Shown here: positions 50,081 to 59,906 of the stretch, one piece after another
Layout: each line of letters opens with the position of its first letter
How positions within the stretch are numbered: the first letter of the stretch is position 1
Assembly (NCBI RefSeq): GCF_002188635.1
Contig: NZ_NINX01000015.1
Location: forward strand, 124,001-188,000
Direction: 5' to 3'
Length of the DNA: 64,000 bases
Origin: Pigmentiphaga sp. NML030171
GTDB taxonomy: Bacteria > Pseudomonadota > Gammaproteobacteria > Burkholderiales > Burkholderiaceae_B
Position numbers and translations under genes: made by a program
The notes under the pieces: generated by a model
Databases searched by the model: none
What the model was told of the DNA's origin: nothing
What the model saw: only the letters and a program-made list of their open reading frames with translations

Positions 50081-50537
50081 ATGCCGGCGCACTATTTCAT
50101 GGCCATCGGCCTGACCGTGGTCTTCTCCATCGGTTACCGTCGCCCTGCACTACGAAGCCTTGCGCTTCATTTCCTCCATCCATCCGCGGCGCTGGAGCGG
50201 GCGGGCGAACATAGGCGTGCTGATCTGCGCCATCATCGCCGCCCATTGTCTGGAGGGCATGCTGTTCGGGGCCGGCTACTGGATAGGCGCGGAATGGCTG
50301 GGGCTGGGGCACCTGACCGGCGCGGCCAGCGCGGGCCCCCTGGCCTACATCTACTTCGGACTGGAAACCTTCACCACCCAGAGCCTGGGCGACATCTTTC
50401 CCACCGGGCCGCTGCGTCTGCTGGCCTCGGTGGAACCCCTGGTGGGCCTGATCCTGATCGGCTGGTCCACTTCGTTCACGTTCATTCTCATGCGGCGCAA
50501 CTGGCGCGAGCGCCAGGACGGCGAAAACCGCCGCTGA
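50081..50537 (+). pseudogene. Two-helix ion channel gene with a frameshift
   Basis: Two reading frames together encode a single small Ion_trans_2-type potassium-channel-like protein. The first, from ATG 50081, gives MPAHYFMAIGLTVVFSI and then goes out of frame at about 50131-50133; the second continues as VTVALHYEALRFISSIHPRR and runs to 50537. Removing one G from the GG at 50132-50133 restores one frame of 151 residues. The filter region reads TTQSLGDIFP, a variant of the TxGYGD type, between two membrane helices. Either a recent loss of function or a sequencing error. Confidence 0.75.
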
Positions 50538-50558
50538 GCGCCCCCGCGCGCCCCGGGC

Positions 50559-50714
50559 CTATATCCTTCCCATCAACAGCAGGACGATCAGCACGACCAG
50601 GATTACCCCGATGATGCCCGAGGGCCCGTATCCCCAACTGGCAGCATGGGGCCATGCGGGAAAGGCGCCGATCAGCGCCAGCAGCAGGATGATCAGAATT
50701 ATTGTGGTGAGCAT
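50559..50714 (-). CDS. DUF3309-family small membrane protein
   Basis: A 51-residue peptide with two hydrophobic helices around WPHAASWGYGPSGIIG, the typical DUF3309 layout (TIILIILLLALIGAFPAWPH). Function unknown; such proteins are common in proteobacterial envelopes. GAGGAG ribosome site just before the ATG. Between the ion-channel and GAF-LytTR genes. Confidence 0.82.
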   Translation of the reverse strand: MLTTIILIILLLALIGAFPAWPHAASWGYGPSGIIGVILVVLIVLLLMGRI

Positions 50715-50794
50715 GGCGTTCTCCTCGATAGCGAAGGAAGCGGCCTTGGCAAGGCCTGCCTGCCCCTCAGCAAGATGCGCGCCCGCCCTCGGCT

Positions 50795-51724
50795 TCAGAC
50801 CCCCAGCCTGGCGCGCAGCGCCTGGCGATAGGGCCGCGACACCGACCAGGGTTGGCCCAGGCCGCGCAACTGGACGGTCCACGGCATCGAAGCGCCCCGC
50901 TCCAGCGCCTTGACGTGCCCCAGGTTGACCAGCGCCGTACGGTGGATGCGCATGAAGCTCTCCTGTGGCAGCAGCTCTGCCCAGGCGGACAAGGGCCGCA
51001 TGTCCTTGACCGAGCCCCCGCCCGCCAGCCAGATCAGGGAATAATCGCGCGCCGAGCGCACGCCCAGGATGTCCGCCGGGGCCAGTCCGCGGGTTCCGTG
51101 CCCCAGCCGCAGGTAAAGCAGGGGCTCGTAGAGCTGCGCGCGCGCCCGGCTGCGCTCGGTTTCCGTGCCGCCATAGCGGGCCTGCGCGATCAGGTCCGCG
51201 CACAGGAACAGGCCCAGCGCCTGCGCCGGCTGCCAGCGCACCGGCGCGCGCGTCGCATCGAAGCCTATGCAGGCGCGCAGGCGGCCTTCATGGAACACAG
51301 GCACGCTCAGCACGCTGCGATCCTGCTGGCGCAGCATTTCCGCCTGTACCGACCTTGCCGCGCGCGGCATGCGCGCCACGTCATGGATCATGACGGCGCG
51401 CCGCTGGTTCAGGGCGCGATGCAGCCACGCGATCATCGTGACCGGCGCATCCTGGAGATCGCTCACATGGGAGGTGATGCCGGACCGGCACCACTCATGG
51501 GTGTTGCGAAAGCGCAGGGCGCGCGCATCGTATTCGAACATCCATGCGCGATCGACCTGCGCCAGCGTTCCCAGCGCCTGCAGGGCAAGAAAGATGGCCT
51601 CGTCCTGGGGCCGGCTCATCAGTGCCAGGGCAACCTGGTGGACCCAGGCCCCCAGCGCCGGAGCCGACGCGCACTGGTCGCGCTCCAGGGTCTCGAACGG
51701 CGCGTCGCTGTCCATGCTGTCCAT
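50795..51724 (-). CDS. GAF-LytTR transcriptional regulator
   Basis: A 309-residue one-component regulator. A GAF sensor domain occupies about residues 25-185 (WMFEYDARALRFRNTHEWCR, SVLSVPVFHEGRLRACIGFD) and a LytTR DNA-binding domain about residues 205-309 (DILGVRSARDYSLIWL, ESFMRIHRTALVNLGHVKAL). There is no receiver domain, so a bound ligand rather than phosphorylation must signal. The upstream serine-hydrolase gene ends 18 bases before its ATG, suggesting cotranscription with it. Confidence 0.9.
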   Translation of the reverse strand: MDSMDSDAPFETLERDQCASAPALGAWVHQVALALMSRPQDEAIFLALQALGTLAQVDRAWMFEYDARALRFRNTHEWCRSGITSHVSDLQDAPVTMIAWLHRALNQRRAVMIHDVARMPRAARSVQAEMLRQQDRSVLSVPVFHEGRLRACIGFDATRAPVRWQPAQALGLFLCADLIAQARYGGTETERSRARAQLYEPLLYLRLGHGTRGLAPADILGVRSARDYSLIWLAGGGSVKDMRPLSAWAELLPQESFMRIHRTALVNLGHVKALERGASMPWTVQLRGLGQPWSVSRPYRQALRARLGV

Positions 51725-51742
51725 GGCTGGCCTCTTGCGGCG

Positions 51743-52774
51743 CTATTTGCGGATGGCGTCCACGCACGCCTGCAACACCGGGCGCACGGCCTTCACGAAC
51801 GCCTGGAAAGGCGCGCCCGTGCTAGTTTCCGGACCGCGCCAGTTGTAGGTGAAGCAGAACGTGACCGGCACCCGGTCGACGATCATCTGGCCGGGAAAGC
51901 TGATGGTGTGGAAGTCCAGCCAATCGATGCTGCCTCCCTTGCCATACGCAATGATGTCCGCCGGCACCACCAGCGAGATCGCGTCGGCCATCGCCAGTAT
52001 CCGCTTGTATTCCGTCAGGGTCGCCGGCTGGGTGAAGAACTTGCCCGACAGCGATTGCCGGTACCACGCCACCAGCTCGGTGGCCGTGCTGAGCATCGAC
52101 TGCCTGTCGTTGATCGCCTGCCGCGCGTTCGGCAGCGAAGGCTGCGCCAGCTCCGCCATCAAGGCCTCCCAGCCCAGGTCCACGCCGTCGGGCGCCCCGG
52201 CCAGGTACGAGAACAGGCGGCGCGTCGAATCCGGGATCCGCGTATGCGTCAGCCCCGCCCGGGCGATCAGTTGCCGCACCCGGTCCGCCCCCACCGCGGC
52301 ATAGGCCATGTCGGTGGCGGTGTTGTCGCTGTGGGCGATCATCGCCTCCAGCGCGTACTTGGCGGGCAGCGTGCCGTTCAGGTCGACGAATACAGGGCTG
52401 CCGGGCGAGCGGACCCCGTCGTCGATGGTCTGCGGCATGTTCCCGGAAATGCCGTTGTACGACGTTTCCGCATCGATCACGAACTGGCCCAGGATGAAGG
52501 TCTTGATCGCGCTGCCGATGAACAGTTGCCGGTCGGGGTTGTAGCTTGCGCTCCAGGAAGCATTGGGAACGTCGGCCCGCACCAGGCAGTGCGTGCCTTC
52601 GGGCGCCAGCGCGCCAAAATCGGCCACCGCCTTGAGAACCGCGTCGCTGGCATTGCCCTCGGCGGCCTGGGCATCGCCCCCGCACGCGGCCACGGCCTGC
52701 ACGGCCAGCGCCGACGCGGTGAACTTGAAAAGCCTGCGGCGCTGCTGATCGGCCGGGTCGACGGGGAATTGCAT
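51743..52774 (-). CDS. Class A beta-lactamase-like serine hydrolase, Tat lipoprotein
   Basis: A 343-residue exported protein. Residues about 12-31 hold a twin-arginine motif (RRRLFKF) followed by a lipobox (AVAACGG), so a Tat-exported lipoprotein. Class A signatures: Ser88-x-x-Lys91 (GSAIK), SDN at 149-151, and KGGS near residue 285 in place of KTG. The Glu166 omega-loop is not obvious, so carbapenemase or penicillinase activity cannot be claimed; a peptidase or esterase is just as likely. The ATG is used; a GTG four codons upstream is possible. Confidence 0.87.
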   Translation of the reverse strand: MQFPVDPADQQRRRLFKFTASALAVQAVAACGGDAQAAEGNASDAVLKAVADFGALAPEGTHCLVRADVPNASWSASYNPDRQLFIGSAIKTFILGQFVIDAETSYNGISGNMPQTIDDGVRSPGSPVFVDLNGTLPAKYALEAMIAHSDNTATDMAYAAVGADRVRQLIARAGLTHTRIPDSTRRLFSYLAGAPDGVDLGWEALMAELAQPSLPNARQAINDRQSMLSTATELVAWYRQSLSGKFFTQPATLTEYKRILAMADAISLVVPADIIAYGKGGSIDWLDFHTISFPGQMIVDRVPVTFCFTYNWRGPETSTGAPFQAFVKAVRPVLQACVDAIRK

Positions 52775-52985
52775 GGTCGGGGACACTCCGCTGGTTGACG
52801 CCCGCTCACGCGCGGCCCGCCACCCCGGCAGCCGTCATGCGGAGCACGCATGGACGTCGCGGATGTTGGAAGTCGGTGTGGGAATTGTCAATCAGGAACG
52901 ATCAATCGACGTTATTCGCCGACGAATCGACATACGCCCCCGCCGTCAGCCGGCGCCAGCGAAGGCTGGCGCCGGCTGCCGCGAC

Positions 52986-53429
52986 TCATCGCCGCATCGA
53001 ACCTCCCGACGACGCGCCGTTGTCAGGCGAAGGAACCGGCTTGCCCGACGCGCCCGAGGACGGTCCCATGTCGGTCCGGGATTCCCGGTCGTTGCCGCCC
53101 GGCCGGGTGCGGTCGCCCGAAGGCTGAGCCGCATCCGAGCCGCTGCGGCCGGCGGGCAAGGGCTTGCCCGAGGCCCCGCTGGAGGGCCCCATGTCGCTGC
53201 GGCTTCCGTGCTCGACGGGCCCGGTCCGCTTGGTGGATTCGGGCTGCGGGCTGTTCTTCCCCTGGTCCGCGGGCAGGGGCTTGCCGGACGAGCCGGTCGA
53301 CGGCCCCATGTCGGTCCTGGCATCCTGGCTCGTCCGGTCGGGCGAACTCGTCTGCGCGATGGCGAACGGCGTGGCAGCCGCCAGCAGGACGGCGAGCAGC
53401 GTGTTGCGAGTGGTACTCGAGCATTTCAT
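52986..53429 (-). CDS. Secreted protein with three RTDMGPSxGxSGKPLP repeats
   Basis: A 147-residue protein: signal peptide (NTLLAVLLAAATPFAIAQ), then a low-complexity Ser/Gly/Pro/Asp-rich mature part with three near-identical 15-residue repeats at about 38-52, 78-92 and 118-132 (RTDMGPSTGSSGKPLP, RSDMGPSSGASGKPLP, RTDMGPSSGASGKPVP). No known domain. Predicted disordered and exported. AGAGGTG precedes the ATG; an upstream frame that reads through a tRNA gene is rejected. The repeats suggest internal duplication. Confidence 0.78.
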   Translation of the reverse strand: MKCSSTTRNTLLAVLLAAATPFAIAQTSSPDRTSQDARTDMGPSTGSSGKPLPADQGKNSPQPESTKRTGPVEHGSRSDMGPSSGASGKPLPAGRSGSDAAQPSGDRTRPGGNDRESRTDMGPSSGASGKPVPSPDNGASSGGSMRR

Positions 53430-53524
53430 GGCGTCACCTCTTTGGTTTTGGATATGAACCCGGGCTGCCGCAAAACGCGTACCCGGCTTCGCGAGGCGGC
53501 GAATGCCATGTCGAACGCCCAAAC

Positions 53525-53559
53525 AAAAAGGGCTAGTGGCTGCTGGCGCACTAACCCTT
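53525..53559 (-). terminator. Terminator of the left tRNA cluster
   Basis: On the minus strand AAGGGTTAGTG and CACTAGCCCTT pair with one G-U around a ten-base loop, followed by a T-run (TTTTTGTTT). It lies directly after tRNA-Asp and would end the tRNA transcript. Confidence 0.8.
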
Positions 53560-53568
53560 GGAATTCCT

Positions 53569-53645
53569 TGGCGGAGCGGACGGGACTCGAACCCGCGACC
53601 CCCGGCGTGACAGGCCGGTATTCTAACCAACTGAACTACCGCTCC
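53569..53645 (-). tRNA. tRNA-Asp (GTC), copy 1
   Basis: 77 bases including the encoded CCA. The acceptor stem GGAGCGG/CCGCTCC, T-arm GGTTCGAGTCC and anticodon loop CTGTCAC give Asp GTC. Last gene of the left Ala-Glu-Asp cluster. Confidence 0.96.
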
Positions 53646-53681
53646 GCAGCGGCGTTTTTACTGCTGCCAACCTGTGGCGGT

Positions 53682-53757
53682 TGGCGTCCCCTAGGGGATT
53701 CGAACCCCTGTACTCACCGTGAAAGGGTGATGTCCTAGGCCTCTAGACGAAGGGGAC
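53682..53757 (-). tRNA. tRNA-Glu (TTC), copy 1
   Basis: 76 bases including CCA. Acceptor GTCCCCT/AGGGGAC, anticodon loop CTTTCAC (anticodon TTC). It is charged by GltX, whose gene is 1.5 kb upstream on the same strand. Confidence 0.96.
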
Positions 53758-53774
53758 CTGGAACTGCTGTTTCG

Positions 53775-53850
<76 letters not shown>

Positions 53851-53924
53851 ACGGTTACTGCCATTCAGTTACCGCCATCCATCTGGGTGGATGCCCGCTG
53901 AAATGTTTTTCAAGCGGGATCTGG

Positions 53925-53930
53925 ATTATA
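53925..53930 (-). promoter_or_regulatory. -10 box of the left tRNA cluster
   Basis: Minus-strand TATAAT, a perfect -10, about 75 bases before tRNA-Ala copy 1; a -35 is weak (GACTTG with 16-base spacing). The leader between holds a CCCGCT...AGCGGG hairpin. Confidence 0.6.
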
Positions 53931-53992
53931 GCCATATTTCAGCTTGCAAGTCCACGCAGGACCCGCCTGAGACACAGGCGGAGCAGAAAAGC

Positions 53993-54035
53993 AAAAGCCC
54001 TGCTAAACACGGGATTTAGCAGGGCTTTCTGATTC
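53993..54035 (-). terminator. Terminator of the right tRNA cluster
   Basis: A perfect hairpin: AAAGCCCTGCTAAA and TTTAGCAGGGCTTT around CACGGGA. On the minus strand it is followed by TTTTGCTTTTC. It ends the gltX-proximal tRNA transcript and separates the two clusters. Confidence 0.85.
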
Positions 54036-54036
54036 T

Positions 54037-54113
54037 TGGCGGAGCGGACGGGACTCGAACCCGCGACCCCCGGCGTGACAGGCCGGTATTCTAACCAACT
54101 GAACTACCGCTCC
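54037..54113 (-). tRNA. tRNA-Asp (GTC), copy 2
   Basis: Sequence-identical to copy 1 over the mature 77 bases as far as I can read, with the same anticodon loop CTGTCAC. Confidence 0.96.
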
Positions 54114-54150
54114 GCAGCGGCATATTTTTACTGCTGCCAACCTGTTCGGC

Positions 54151-54226
54151 TGGCGTCCCCTAGGGGATTCGAACCCCTGTACTCACCGTGAAAGGGTGAT
54201 GTCCTAGGCCTCTAGACGAAGGGGAC
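54151..54226 (-). tRNA. tRNA-Glu (TTC), copy 2
   Basis: Identical to copy 1 over the mature 76 bases as far as I can read; anticodon loop CTTTCAC. Confidence 0.96.
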
Positions 54227-54256
54227 CCGGAACTACAGTACTGCTTCTTCCCGGAC

Positions 54257-54332
<76 letters not shown>

Positions 54333-54350
54333 GTCCTGCGAAGAAGCGAG

Positions 54351-54379
54351 ATTATGCACGGTTTTTAAACCGTGTGCAA
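54351..54379 (-). promoter_or_regulatory. Promoter of the right tRNA cluster, overlapping the gltX stop
   Basis: Minus-strand TTGCAC, a 17-base spacer and CATAAT. The -35 lies in the last codons of gltX. The spacer with one flanking base forms the palindrome CACGGTTT-TT-AAACCGTG, which also contains the gltX TAA stop. The tRNAs can therefore be expressed separately from gltX. Confidence 0.7.
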
Positions 54380-55792
54380 GCGGGCCAGCACTTTCTCGCG
54401 GCCAAGCAGTGACAGGACCGCATCGATGGCCGGCGTCTGCGCCCGTCCCGTCACGGCTACCCGCAGCGGTATCCCGAGCGCCGGCATCTTGACGCCATGC
54501 TTGGCCAGGGTGGCCTTCATCAGCGCCGAGATCTGTTCCCGGGTCCATTCGATCGAGCCGGCCTCTTGCGCGAAGTCGCGCAGGATCGCGCGCGCGGCAT
54601 CGGTCAGGTGCTGCGCGACCAGGTCCGGCGGCGTGGCCGCGGCATCGAATTCGCCGCAGAACAACATGGCGTCGTCGGCCAGTTGCTCGAGCGTTTCGGC
54701 GCGTTCCTTGAGCAGCGCCATGATGGCCGGCAGGTCCACGCCGTCGACCGCCCCGCCCCGCTTGGCGATGCGCGGCGCGACGCGCGCGGCCAGGTCGGCG
54801 TCGGCGCTCTGCTTGATGTAGTGGGCGTTGACCCAGTTGAGCTTCTTGGGATCCCACTGCGCCGCGGACTTCGACAGGCTGCGGGTATCGAACCACTCGA
54901 CCAGTTGTTCGCGCGTGAAGATCTCGTCGTCGCCGTGGCTCCAGCCCAGGCGCGCGAGGTAGTTGATCATGGCTTCCGGCAGATAGCCCTGGTCGTCGTA
55001 CTGCATGACGCTGACCGCGCCATGGCGCTTGGACAGTTTCTCGCCGTCCGGTCCCAGGATCATGGGCACGTGGCCGTATTCCGGCAGCGTGGCGCCCAGG
55101 GCCTTCAGGATGTTGACCTGGCGCGGCGTGTTGTTGACGTGGTCGTCGCCGCGGATGACGTGGGTGATGCCCATGTCCCAGTCGTCCACCACCACGCAGA
55201 AGTTGTAGGTGGGCGTGCCATCGGGCCGGGCGATGATGAGGTCGTCCAGTTCGGCGTTGGCGATGGTGATCGGGCCCTTGACCAGGTCGTTCCAGGTGAC
55301 GTCGCCGTCCAGCGGATTGCGGAAGCGCACCACGGGCTTGCGGCCCTCGGGCACCGGCGGCAGGGTCTTGCCCGGCTCGGGCCGCCACGTGCCATCGTAG
55401 CGCGGCTTGCGGCCTTCGGCCCGGGCGCGCTCGCGCATGGCTTCGAGTTCGTCGGGCGAGCAGTAGCAGTAATAGGCCGACCCGGCGGCCAGCATGCCCG
55501 CCAGCACCTCGCGATAGCGGTCCATGCGCTGCATCTGGTAGAACGGGCCTTCATCGTGATCGAGCGCCAGCCACGCCATGCCGTCCAGGATGGCTTGCAC
55601 CGCTTCGGGGGTGGAACGCTCCAGGTCGGTATCCTCGATCCGCAGCACGAAGGTGCCGCCGTGGTGACGCGCGAACGCCCACGAGAACAGCGCCGTGCGC
55701 GCGCCGCCCAGGTGCAGAAAGCCCGTGGGCGACGGTGCGAAGCGGGTACGGACCGCGGGGTTGCGGCCGGACGACGAGGAATCGGTGCTCAT
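54365..55792 (-). CDS. gltX: Glutamate-tRNA ligase GltX
   Basis: Charges tRNA-Glu with glutamate in the cytoplasm. 475 residues, as usual for class I GluRS. The HIGH-type motif is [16 protein letters not shown] (residues 18-33) and the KMSKS-type motif is [11 protein letters not shown] near residue 257; the zinc-region Cys-x-Cys appears as [10 protein letters not shown] near residue 115. The upstream in-frame extension is rejected because the motif is only 20 residues from this ATG. Two tRNA-Glu genes follow downstream on the same strand. Confidence 0.97.
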   Translation of the reverse strand: MSTDSSSSGRNPAVRTRFAPSPTGFLHLGGARTALFSWAFARHHGGTFVLRIEDTDLERSTPEAVQAILDGMAWLALDHDEGPFYQMQRMDRYREVLAGMLAAGSAYYCYCSPDELEAMRERARAEGRKPRYDGTWRPEPGKTLPPVPEGRKPVVRFRNPLDGDVTWNDLVKGPITIANAELDDLIIARPDGTPTYNFCVVVDDWDMGITHVIRGDDHVNNTPRQVNILKALGATLPEYGHVPMILGPDGEKLSKRHGAVSVMQYDDQGYLPEAMINYLARLGWSHGDDEIFTREQLVEWFDTRSLSKSAAQWDPKKLNWVNAHYIKQSADADLAARVAPRIAKRGGAVDGVDLPAIMALLKERAETLEQLADDAMLFCGEFDAAATPPDLVAQHLTDAARAILRDFAQEAGSIEWTREQISALMKATLAKHGVKMPALGIPLRVAVTGRAQTPAIDAVLSLLGREKVLARLHTV

Positions 55793-55936
55793 AGGAAAAC
55801 GGCTCTCGTGCAGGAGTGAATACTGGGCGCGCGAAGCGCGCCAGGGTCGGCTGACCGGGGTAGTATTGTATTGCAGCAAATCCGTGCGGCCCCGGGCCGC
55901 CACGCGCCTGCGCGTCCTCATCCAGAAAGGAGGGCC

Positions 55937-58669
55937 ATGTCCCGGCACGCCCTGTCCCCGCTGTTCGATCCCCACTCGCTGATCGCCATCAGCGACCGGC
56001 CGCTGCCGATGATGGCCTCCCTGCCCGCCGCGCTGCGCGCCCGCACCACCGAGCTGCGGCTGGACGAGCGGCGCACCTGCGTCCTGCCCGCCGGGCTGGC
56101 CCAGGCGGCCGAGCGGCCCGACCTGGCGGTGGTGTCCGTTCCCCGCGACGCGCTGCGGACCACGCTGGAGACGCTGGCGCCGGCCCGGCCGCGAGCGGTG
56201 GCGGTGCTCACCCACGAGCCATCGCTCGAGGACAACGATTTCTGCTGTGCCTGGGCCGCGGCCCACGATTGCATACTGCTGGGGCCGCACAGCTTCGGGC
56301 TGCAACGGCCGCACGCCGGCCTCAACGCCAGCGTGCACCCCTCGCTGGGGCGCTCGGGCCGCGTCGCCCTGGTCACGCAATCGCGCTCCATCATGGCGGT
56401 CGTGATGGATTGGGCCGATGACAACCGGACCGGCTTCTCGACCGTCGTTTCCCTGGGCAGCGAAGCGGCGCTGGACGTGCCCCGCGTGCTGGATTTCCTG
56501 GTGGCCGACGCGCGCACCGATAGCATCGCGCTCTACCTGGAGGACGTGCGCGACGCCCGCGAATTCATGAGTGCGATCCGCGCCGCCGCCAGCGTCAAGC
56601 CGGTGGTGGTGCTCAAGGCCGGGCACGGCGGCCGAGAGCGCACTAGCGTGCGGCCCCTGGCCGCCGACGAGTCGGCCTCCGCCGCGCCGCCTCCGGTCCC
56701 GTCCGACATGGTCTTCGATGCCGCGCTGCGGCGCGCTGGCGCGGTGCGCGTCCGCTATTTCGTGCAACTGTTCTCGGCGGTGAAGGCGCTGGGCTTCGCC
56801 AAGCTGCCCAGCGGCCGGCGCATCGCCGTGCTGGCCAACGGCAGCGGTCCGGCGCAGCTGGCACTCGACCAGTTGGGGCCGGGCCGGCCGGTCATGCGCG
56901 CCGAACTGGGCGAAGACACGCGCAGGCAACTGGCTGCCACGCTCAGCGCCAATGCCTGGACCGACAATCCGGTGGTCGAGTTCTCGGCCCCCGATCCCCA
57001 GGCCTGCGCGCAGGCCGTGCAGGCCATCGTCGCCGACGCCGGCGTGGACGGCGTGCTGGCCGTGCTGTCGCCCGATCCCGAGGCCGACATGCGCGCGGTG
57101 GCGCAGGCCCTGGCCGCCACCGCGCCCAAGGCCTCGAAGCCGGTCATCACCTGCTTCATGGGCGATGCCGCCATGCGGCCGCTGCGCCGCATCCTGGACG
57201 ACGCCGGCTCGCCCTCGTTCCGCACGCCCGAAGCGGCGGTGGACGCCTTCGGCAACCTGGCCACCTATCACTACAACCAGCAATTGCTGCTGCAGACCCC
57301 GCCCCCCGAGCCGCCCGGCCAGGAGCCCGATCTGGCCGGCGCGCGCATCCTGCTCGACGGCGCGCGGCGCGAGGGCCGGCTGACACTGACCGAACCCGAG
57401 AGCAAGGCGCTGCTGGCGGCCTTCCACATCCCGGTGGTCCAGGTCCTGCTTGCCCGCACCCCCGCCGAGGCGGTGATCGCCGCGCAGCAGATCGGTTTTC
57501 CCGTGGCCATCAAGATCGACTCGCCCGACGTGGTGCGCAAATCGGCGGTCCGGGGCGTGCACCTGGACATCCGCAACAGCACCGAACTCGTCACCGCCTA
57601 CCAGCGCATGCTGGCGAATGCCCACGCCGCCGCGCCGCAGGCCTACATCGAAGGCATCACGGTGGAGGCCATGGCCGGCCCGCCCGGCTCGGCCAAGGTC
57701 TCCATGGGCGTGGCCCGCGACGCGCTGTTCGGACCGGTGATCCGTTTCGGATCCGCGCGCTCGCGCAGCGAAAGCCCCTCCAACCGCAGCCTGGAACTGC
57801 CGCCGCTCAACGGCTTCCTGGCGCGCCGCCTGATGGAGCGTTCGCCGGTCTGGCGCTACGCGTTGGCGGGCCAGCTATCGCCGCGCGCACTCGACGCGCT
57901 GGAGGACGTGCTGGTCCGCATTTCCGAGATCGTCTGCGCGCTGCCCGATATCGAGACCATAGACATCGACCCGGTCATGATCGACGGCGACCGGGTCGTC
58001 GCGGCCGACACCCGCATCACGCTCACGCGCGAGACCGCGGGCGACGCCGACGCGGGCCTGGGCGGCTACGCCCACATGGCCATCCACCCCTACCCCGCCC
58101 GCCTGGTCAGGCACCTGCAATTCAAGGACGGCTCGCCCTACACCATCCGCCCCATCCGGCCCGAGGACGCGGCACCGTTGCAGGACTTCACCCGCCAGTT
58201 GTCCGAACACACGCGCTACATGCGCTTCATCTCGTTCATGCGCGAGCTCTCGCCGCGGACACTGGCGCGCTACACCCAGGTCGACTACCACCGGGAACTG
58301 GCCCTGGTGGCCACGGTCTGGGAAGCCGACCCCGACCACCCCGGCGAACTGCGCGAGGCCATCATCGGCGTGGCGCGTTATCTGCTGAACGCCGACGGCG
58401 AAAGCGCCGAATACGCGCTGGTCATCGGCGACGCGTGGCAACGGCGCGGACTGGGCATCCAGCTCATGACGACGCTGGTGGACGCGGCGCGCAGGCAAGG
58501 ATTGGCCGTCATCGAAGGCTTGGTACTGGGCAACAACCGGCCGATGCTGACGCTGATGGGCCGGCTGGGGTTCCACGTCGACGTGGACCCCGACGACTTC
58601 AGCATGCGGCGGGTGTGGCTGCGCCTGAAAGGCGACGGCGCCCCGGCGGGCGACGGTCCGGCGGGCTAG
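55937..58669 (+). CDS. Pat-type protein lysine acetyltransferase (PatZ/YfiQ-like)
   Basis: A 910-residue two-part protein. Residues about 1-700 are an NDP-forming acyl-CoA synthetase-like region: CoA-binding domain with [19 protein letters not shown], ligase domains, and an ATP-grasp segment ([36 protein letters not shown]). Residues about 735-900 are a GNAT domain with acetyl-CoA loop [11 protein letters not shown]. This is the YfiQ/PatZ architecture that acetylates and inactivates acetyl-CoA synthetase and other enzymes. AAAGGAGGG ribosome site; alone on its strand. Confidence 0.93.
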   Translation: MSRHALSPLFDPHSLIAISDRPLPMMASLPAALRARTTELRLDERRTCVLPAGLAQAAERPDLAVVSVPRDALRTTLETLAPARPRAVAVLTHEPSLEDNDFCCAWAAAHDCILLGPHSFGLQRPHAGLNASVHPSLGRSGRVALVTQSRSIMAVVMDWADDNRTGFSTVVSLGSEAALDVPRVLDFLVADARTDSIALYLEDVRDAREFMSAIRAAASVKPVVVLKAGHGGRERTSVRPLAADESASAAPPPVPSDMVFDAALRRAGAVRVRYFVQLFSAVKALGFAKLPSGRRIAVLANGSGPAQLALDQLGPGRPVMRAELGEDTRRQLAATLSANAWTDNPVVEFSAPDPQACAQAVQAIVADAGVDGVLAVLSPDPEADMRAVAQALAATAPKASKPVITCFMGDAAMRPLRRILDDAGSPSFRTPEAAVDAFGNLATYHYNQQLLLQTPPPEPPGQEPDLAGARILLDGARREGRLTLTEPESKALLAAFHIPVVQVLLARTPAEAVIAAQQIGFPVAIKIDSPDVVRKSAVRGVHLDIRNSTELVTAYQRMLANAHAAAPQAYIEGITVEAMAGPPGSAKVSMGVARDALFGPVIRFGSARSRSESPSNRSLELPPLNGFLARRLMERSPVWRYALAGQLSPRALDALEDVLVRISEIVCALPDIETIDIDPVMIDGDRVVAADTRITLTRETAGDADAGLGGYAHMAIHPYPARLVRHLQFKDGSPYTIRPIRPEDAAPLQDFTRQLSEHTRYMRFISFMRELSPRTLARYTQVDYHRELALVATVWEADPDHPGELREAIIGVARYLLNADGESAEYALVIGDAWQRRGLGIQLMTTLVDAARRQGLAVIEGLVLGNNRPMLTLMGRLGFHVDVDPDDFSMRRVWLRLKGDGAPAGDGPAG

Positions 58670-59898
58670 CGCGGACGGGGGCTTTCCTTCCTGGCCAGGC
58701 CGGCGACGAAACCCAGCGCGGCCAGGGCAACCAGCGCGGATACGGCAAATCCGGACACCGCACCGTGCGCCAGCAAGCCCGCGCCCAGCGCGGTCCCCAG
58801 GGCGATGCCCAGGTAGATGCAGGAGGCGTTCAGCGCGACCACCAGCGGCGCCTCCTGCGGCGCGGCGTTGGTCAGGCGCAGTTGCTGCGGCGGTGTCTGA
58901 CCCCAGCTGCTCATGCCCCAGACCAGCACGAGCAGCCCCACGGCCACCTCGTGGCCGGCGCCCGCCACGGCCAGCCACGCCATGATTGCGAATGACGCCG
59001 CCATGGCCACGTATGCGGTGACCGACACCGGCGTGGGCCCCCAGCGATCGGTCCCGTAACCGGCAAGCAGGTTGCCCAGCACCGCCCCGACGCCGTAGCA
59101 GAGCAGCATCGCGCCGATGTGTCCGTCGGCGATCCCCAGGGCCTGCAAGGCGGGCACGCTGTAGGCATACACGATGTAGCAGGCCGTCATGCCCACCACC
59201 GTGAGCGGCAGCACCCAGGCCACCGCCGGCCGGCGCAGCACCGCCAGGCGCGCGCGCAGCGACGAACGCGCCTGCCCCGGCAGGGCGGGCATGATCAGCG
59301 CCACGCCCACGCAGGCCAACGCCGCCAGCGCGGCCACCATGCCCAGCGCCGTGCGCCAGCCGAACCACTGGCTGACCAGATTGCCCAGCGGCACGCCCAG
59401 TGCCGTCGCCACCGTCAACCCGCCCGTGACCAGCGAAAACGCCCGCGCCCGCAGCTCAGGCCGCACCAGCGCCCCACCCGCCGCCGTGGCCGTCGGCGTA
59501 TAGGCCGCCGCCCCCACCGCCGCCAACGCTCGGCTTGCCAGCAGCGTCCAGATGTCCGGTGCCAGCGCCGAAAGCAGATTGGCCAACGCCAGCACCGCCA
59601 GCGCCCCCACCAGCACCCGATTGCGCGACCACGGTGCCGTGACCGTCGCCAGCACCGGCGCCAACAACGCATACGTTCCCGCGAACACCGTGACCGACAG
59701 CCCCGTCATGGAATTCGATGCCTGCAACGACTGCGCGATCGAAGGCAGGAACCCCGACACGATGAACGCATCCGTCCCCACCGCGAACGTCCCCAGCGCA
59801 AGAATGGCAACCGATCCCAACCCCTGCCCCGGCAAGGCACTGACAGACGAAGAAGCGCTACGCGTCATGATGAAGAACTCGGCAAGAAGCGAGGCCAT
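58666..59898 (-). CDS. MFS transporter (DHA1-type drug/arabinose exporter family)
   Basis: A 410-residue, 12-helix major facilitator of the DHA1/AraJ type: GTFAVGTDAFIVSGFLPSIA in helix 1, LAPVLATVTAPWSRNRVLVG as the loop 2-3 signature, and the helix 5 stretch LVTGGLTVATALGVPLG with the antiporter GxxxGxxxG pattern. Likely a proton-coupled exporter. Start at 59898, or the ATG ten codons later. Just upstream is a perfect 21-bp palindrome, suggesting repression by a dimeric regulator. Its stop shares CTAG with the stop of the acetyltransferase gene. Confidence 0.9.
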   Translation of the reverse strand: MASLLAEFFIMTRSASSSVSALPGQGLGSVAILALGTFAVGTDAFIVSGFLPSIAQSLQASNSMTGLSVTVFAGTYALLAPVLATVTAPWSRNRVLVGALAVLALANLLSALAPDIWTLLASRALAAVGAAAYTPTATAAGGALVRPELRARAFSLVTGGLTVATALGVPLGNLVSQWFGWRTALGMVAALAALACVGVALIMPALPGQARSSLRARLAVLRRPAVAWVLPLTVVGMTACYIVYAYSVPALQALGIADGHIGAMLLCYGVGAVLGNLLAGYGTDRWGPTPVSVTAYVAMAASFAIMAWLAVAGAGHEVAVGLLVLVWGMSSWGQTPPQQLRLTNAAPQEAPLVVALNASCIYLGIALGTALGAGLLAHGAVSGFAVSALVALAALGFVAGLARKESPRPR

Positions 59899-59906
59899 GC
59901 CTCTAT

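Noticed and set aside
53430-53630. Upstream extension of the secreted repeat protein gene
   Set aside because: It reads through tRNA-Asp and its terminator; the signal peptide starts at 53429.
55793-57625. In-frame upstream extension of gltX
   Set aside because: The extension is antisense to the acetyltransferase gene and has low-complexity composition; the HIGH-type motif lies 20 residues after the ATG at 55792.
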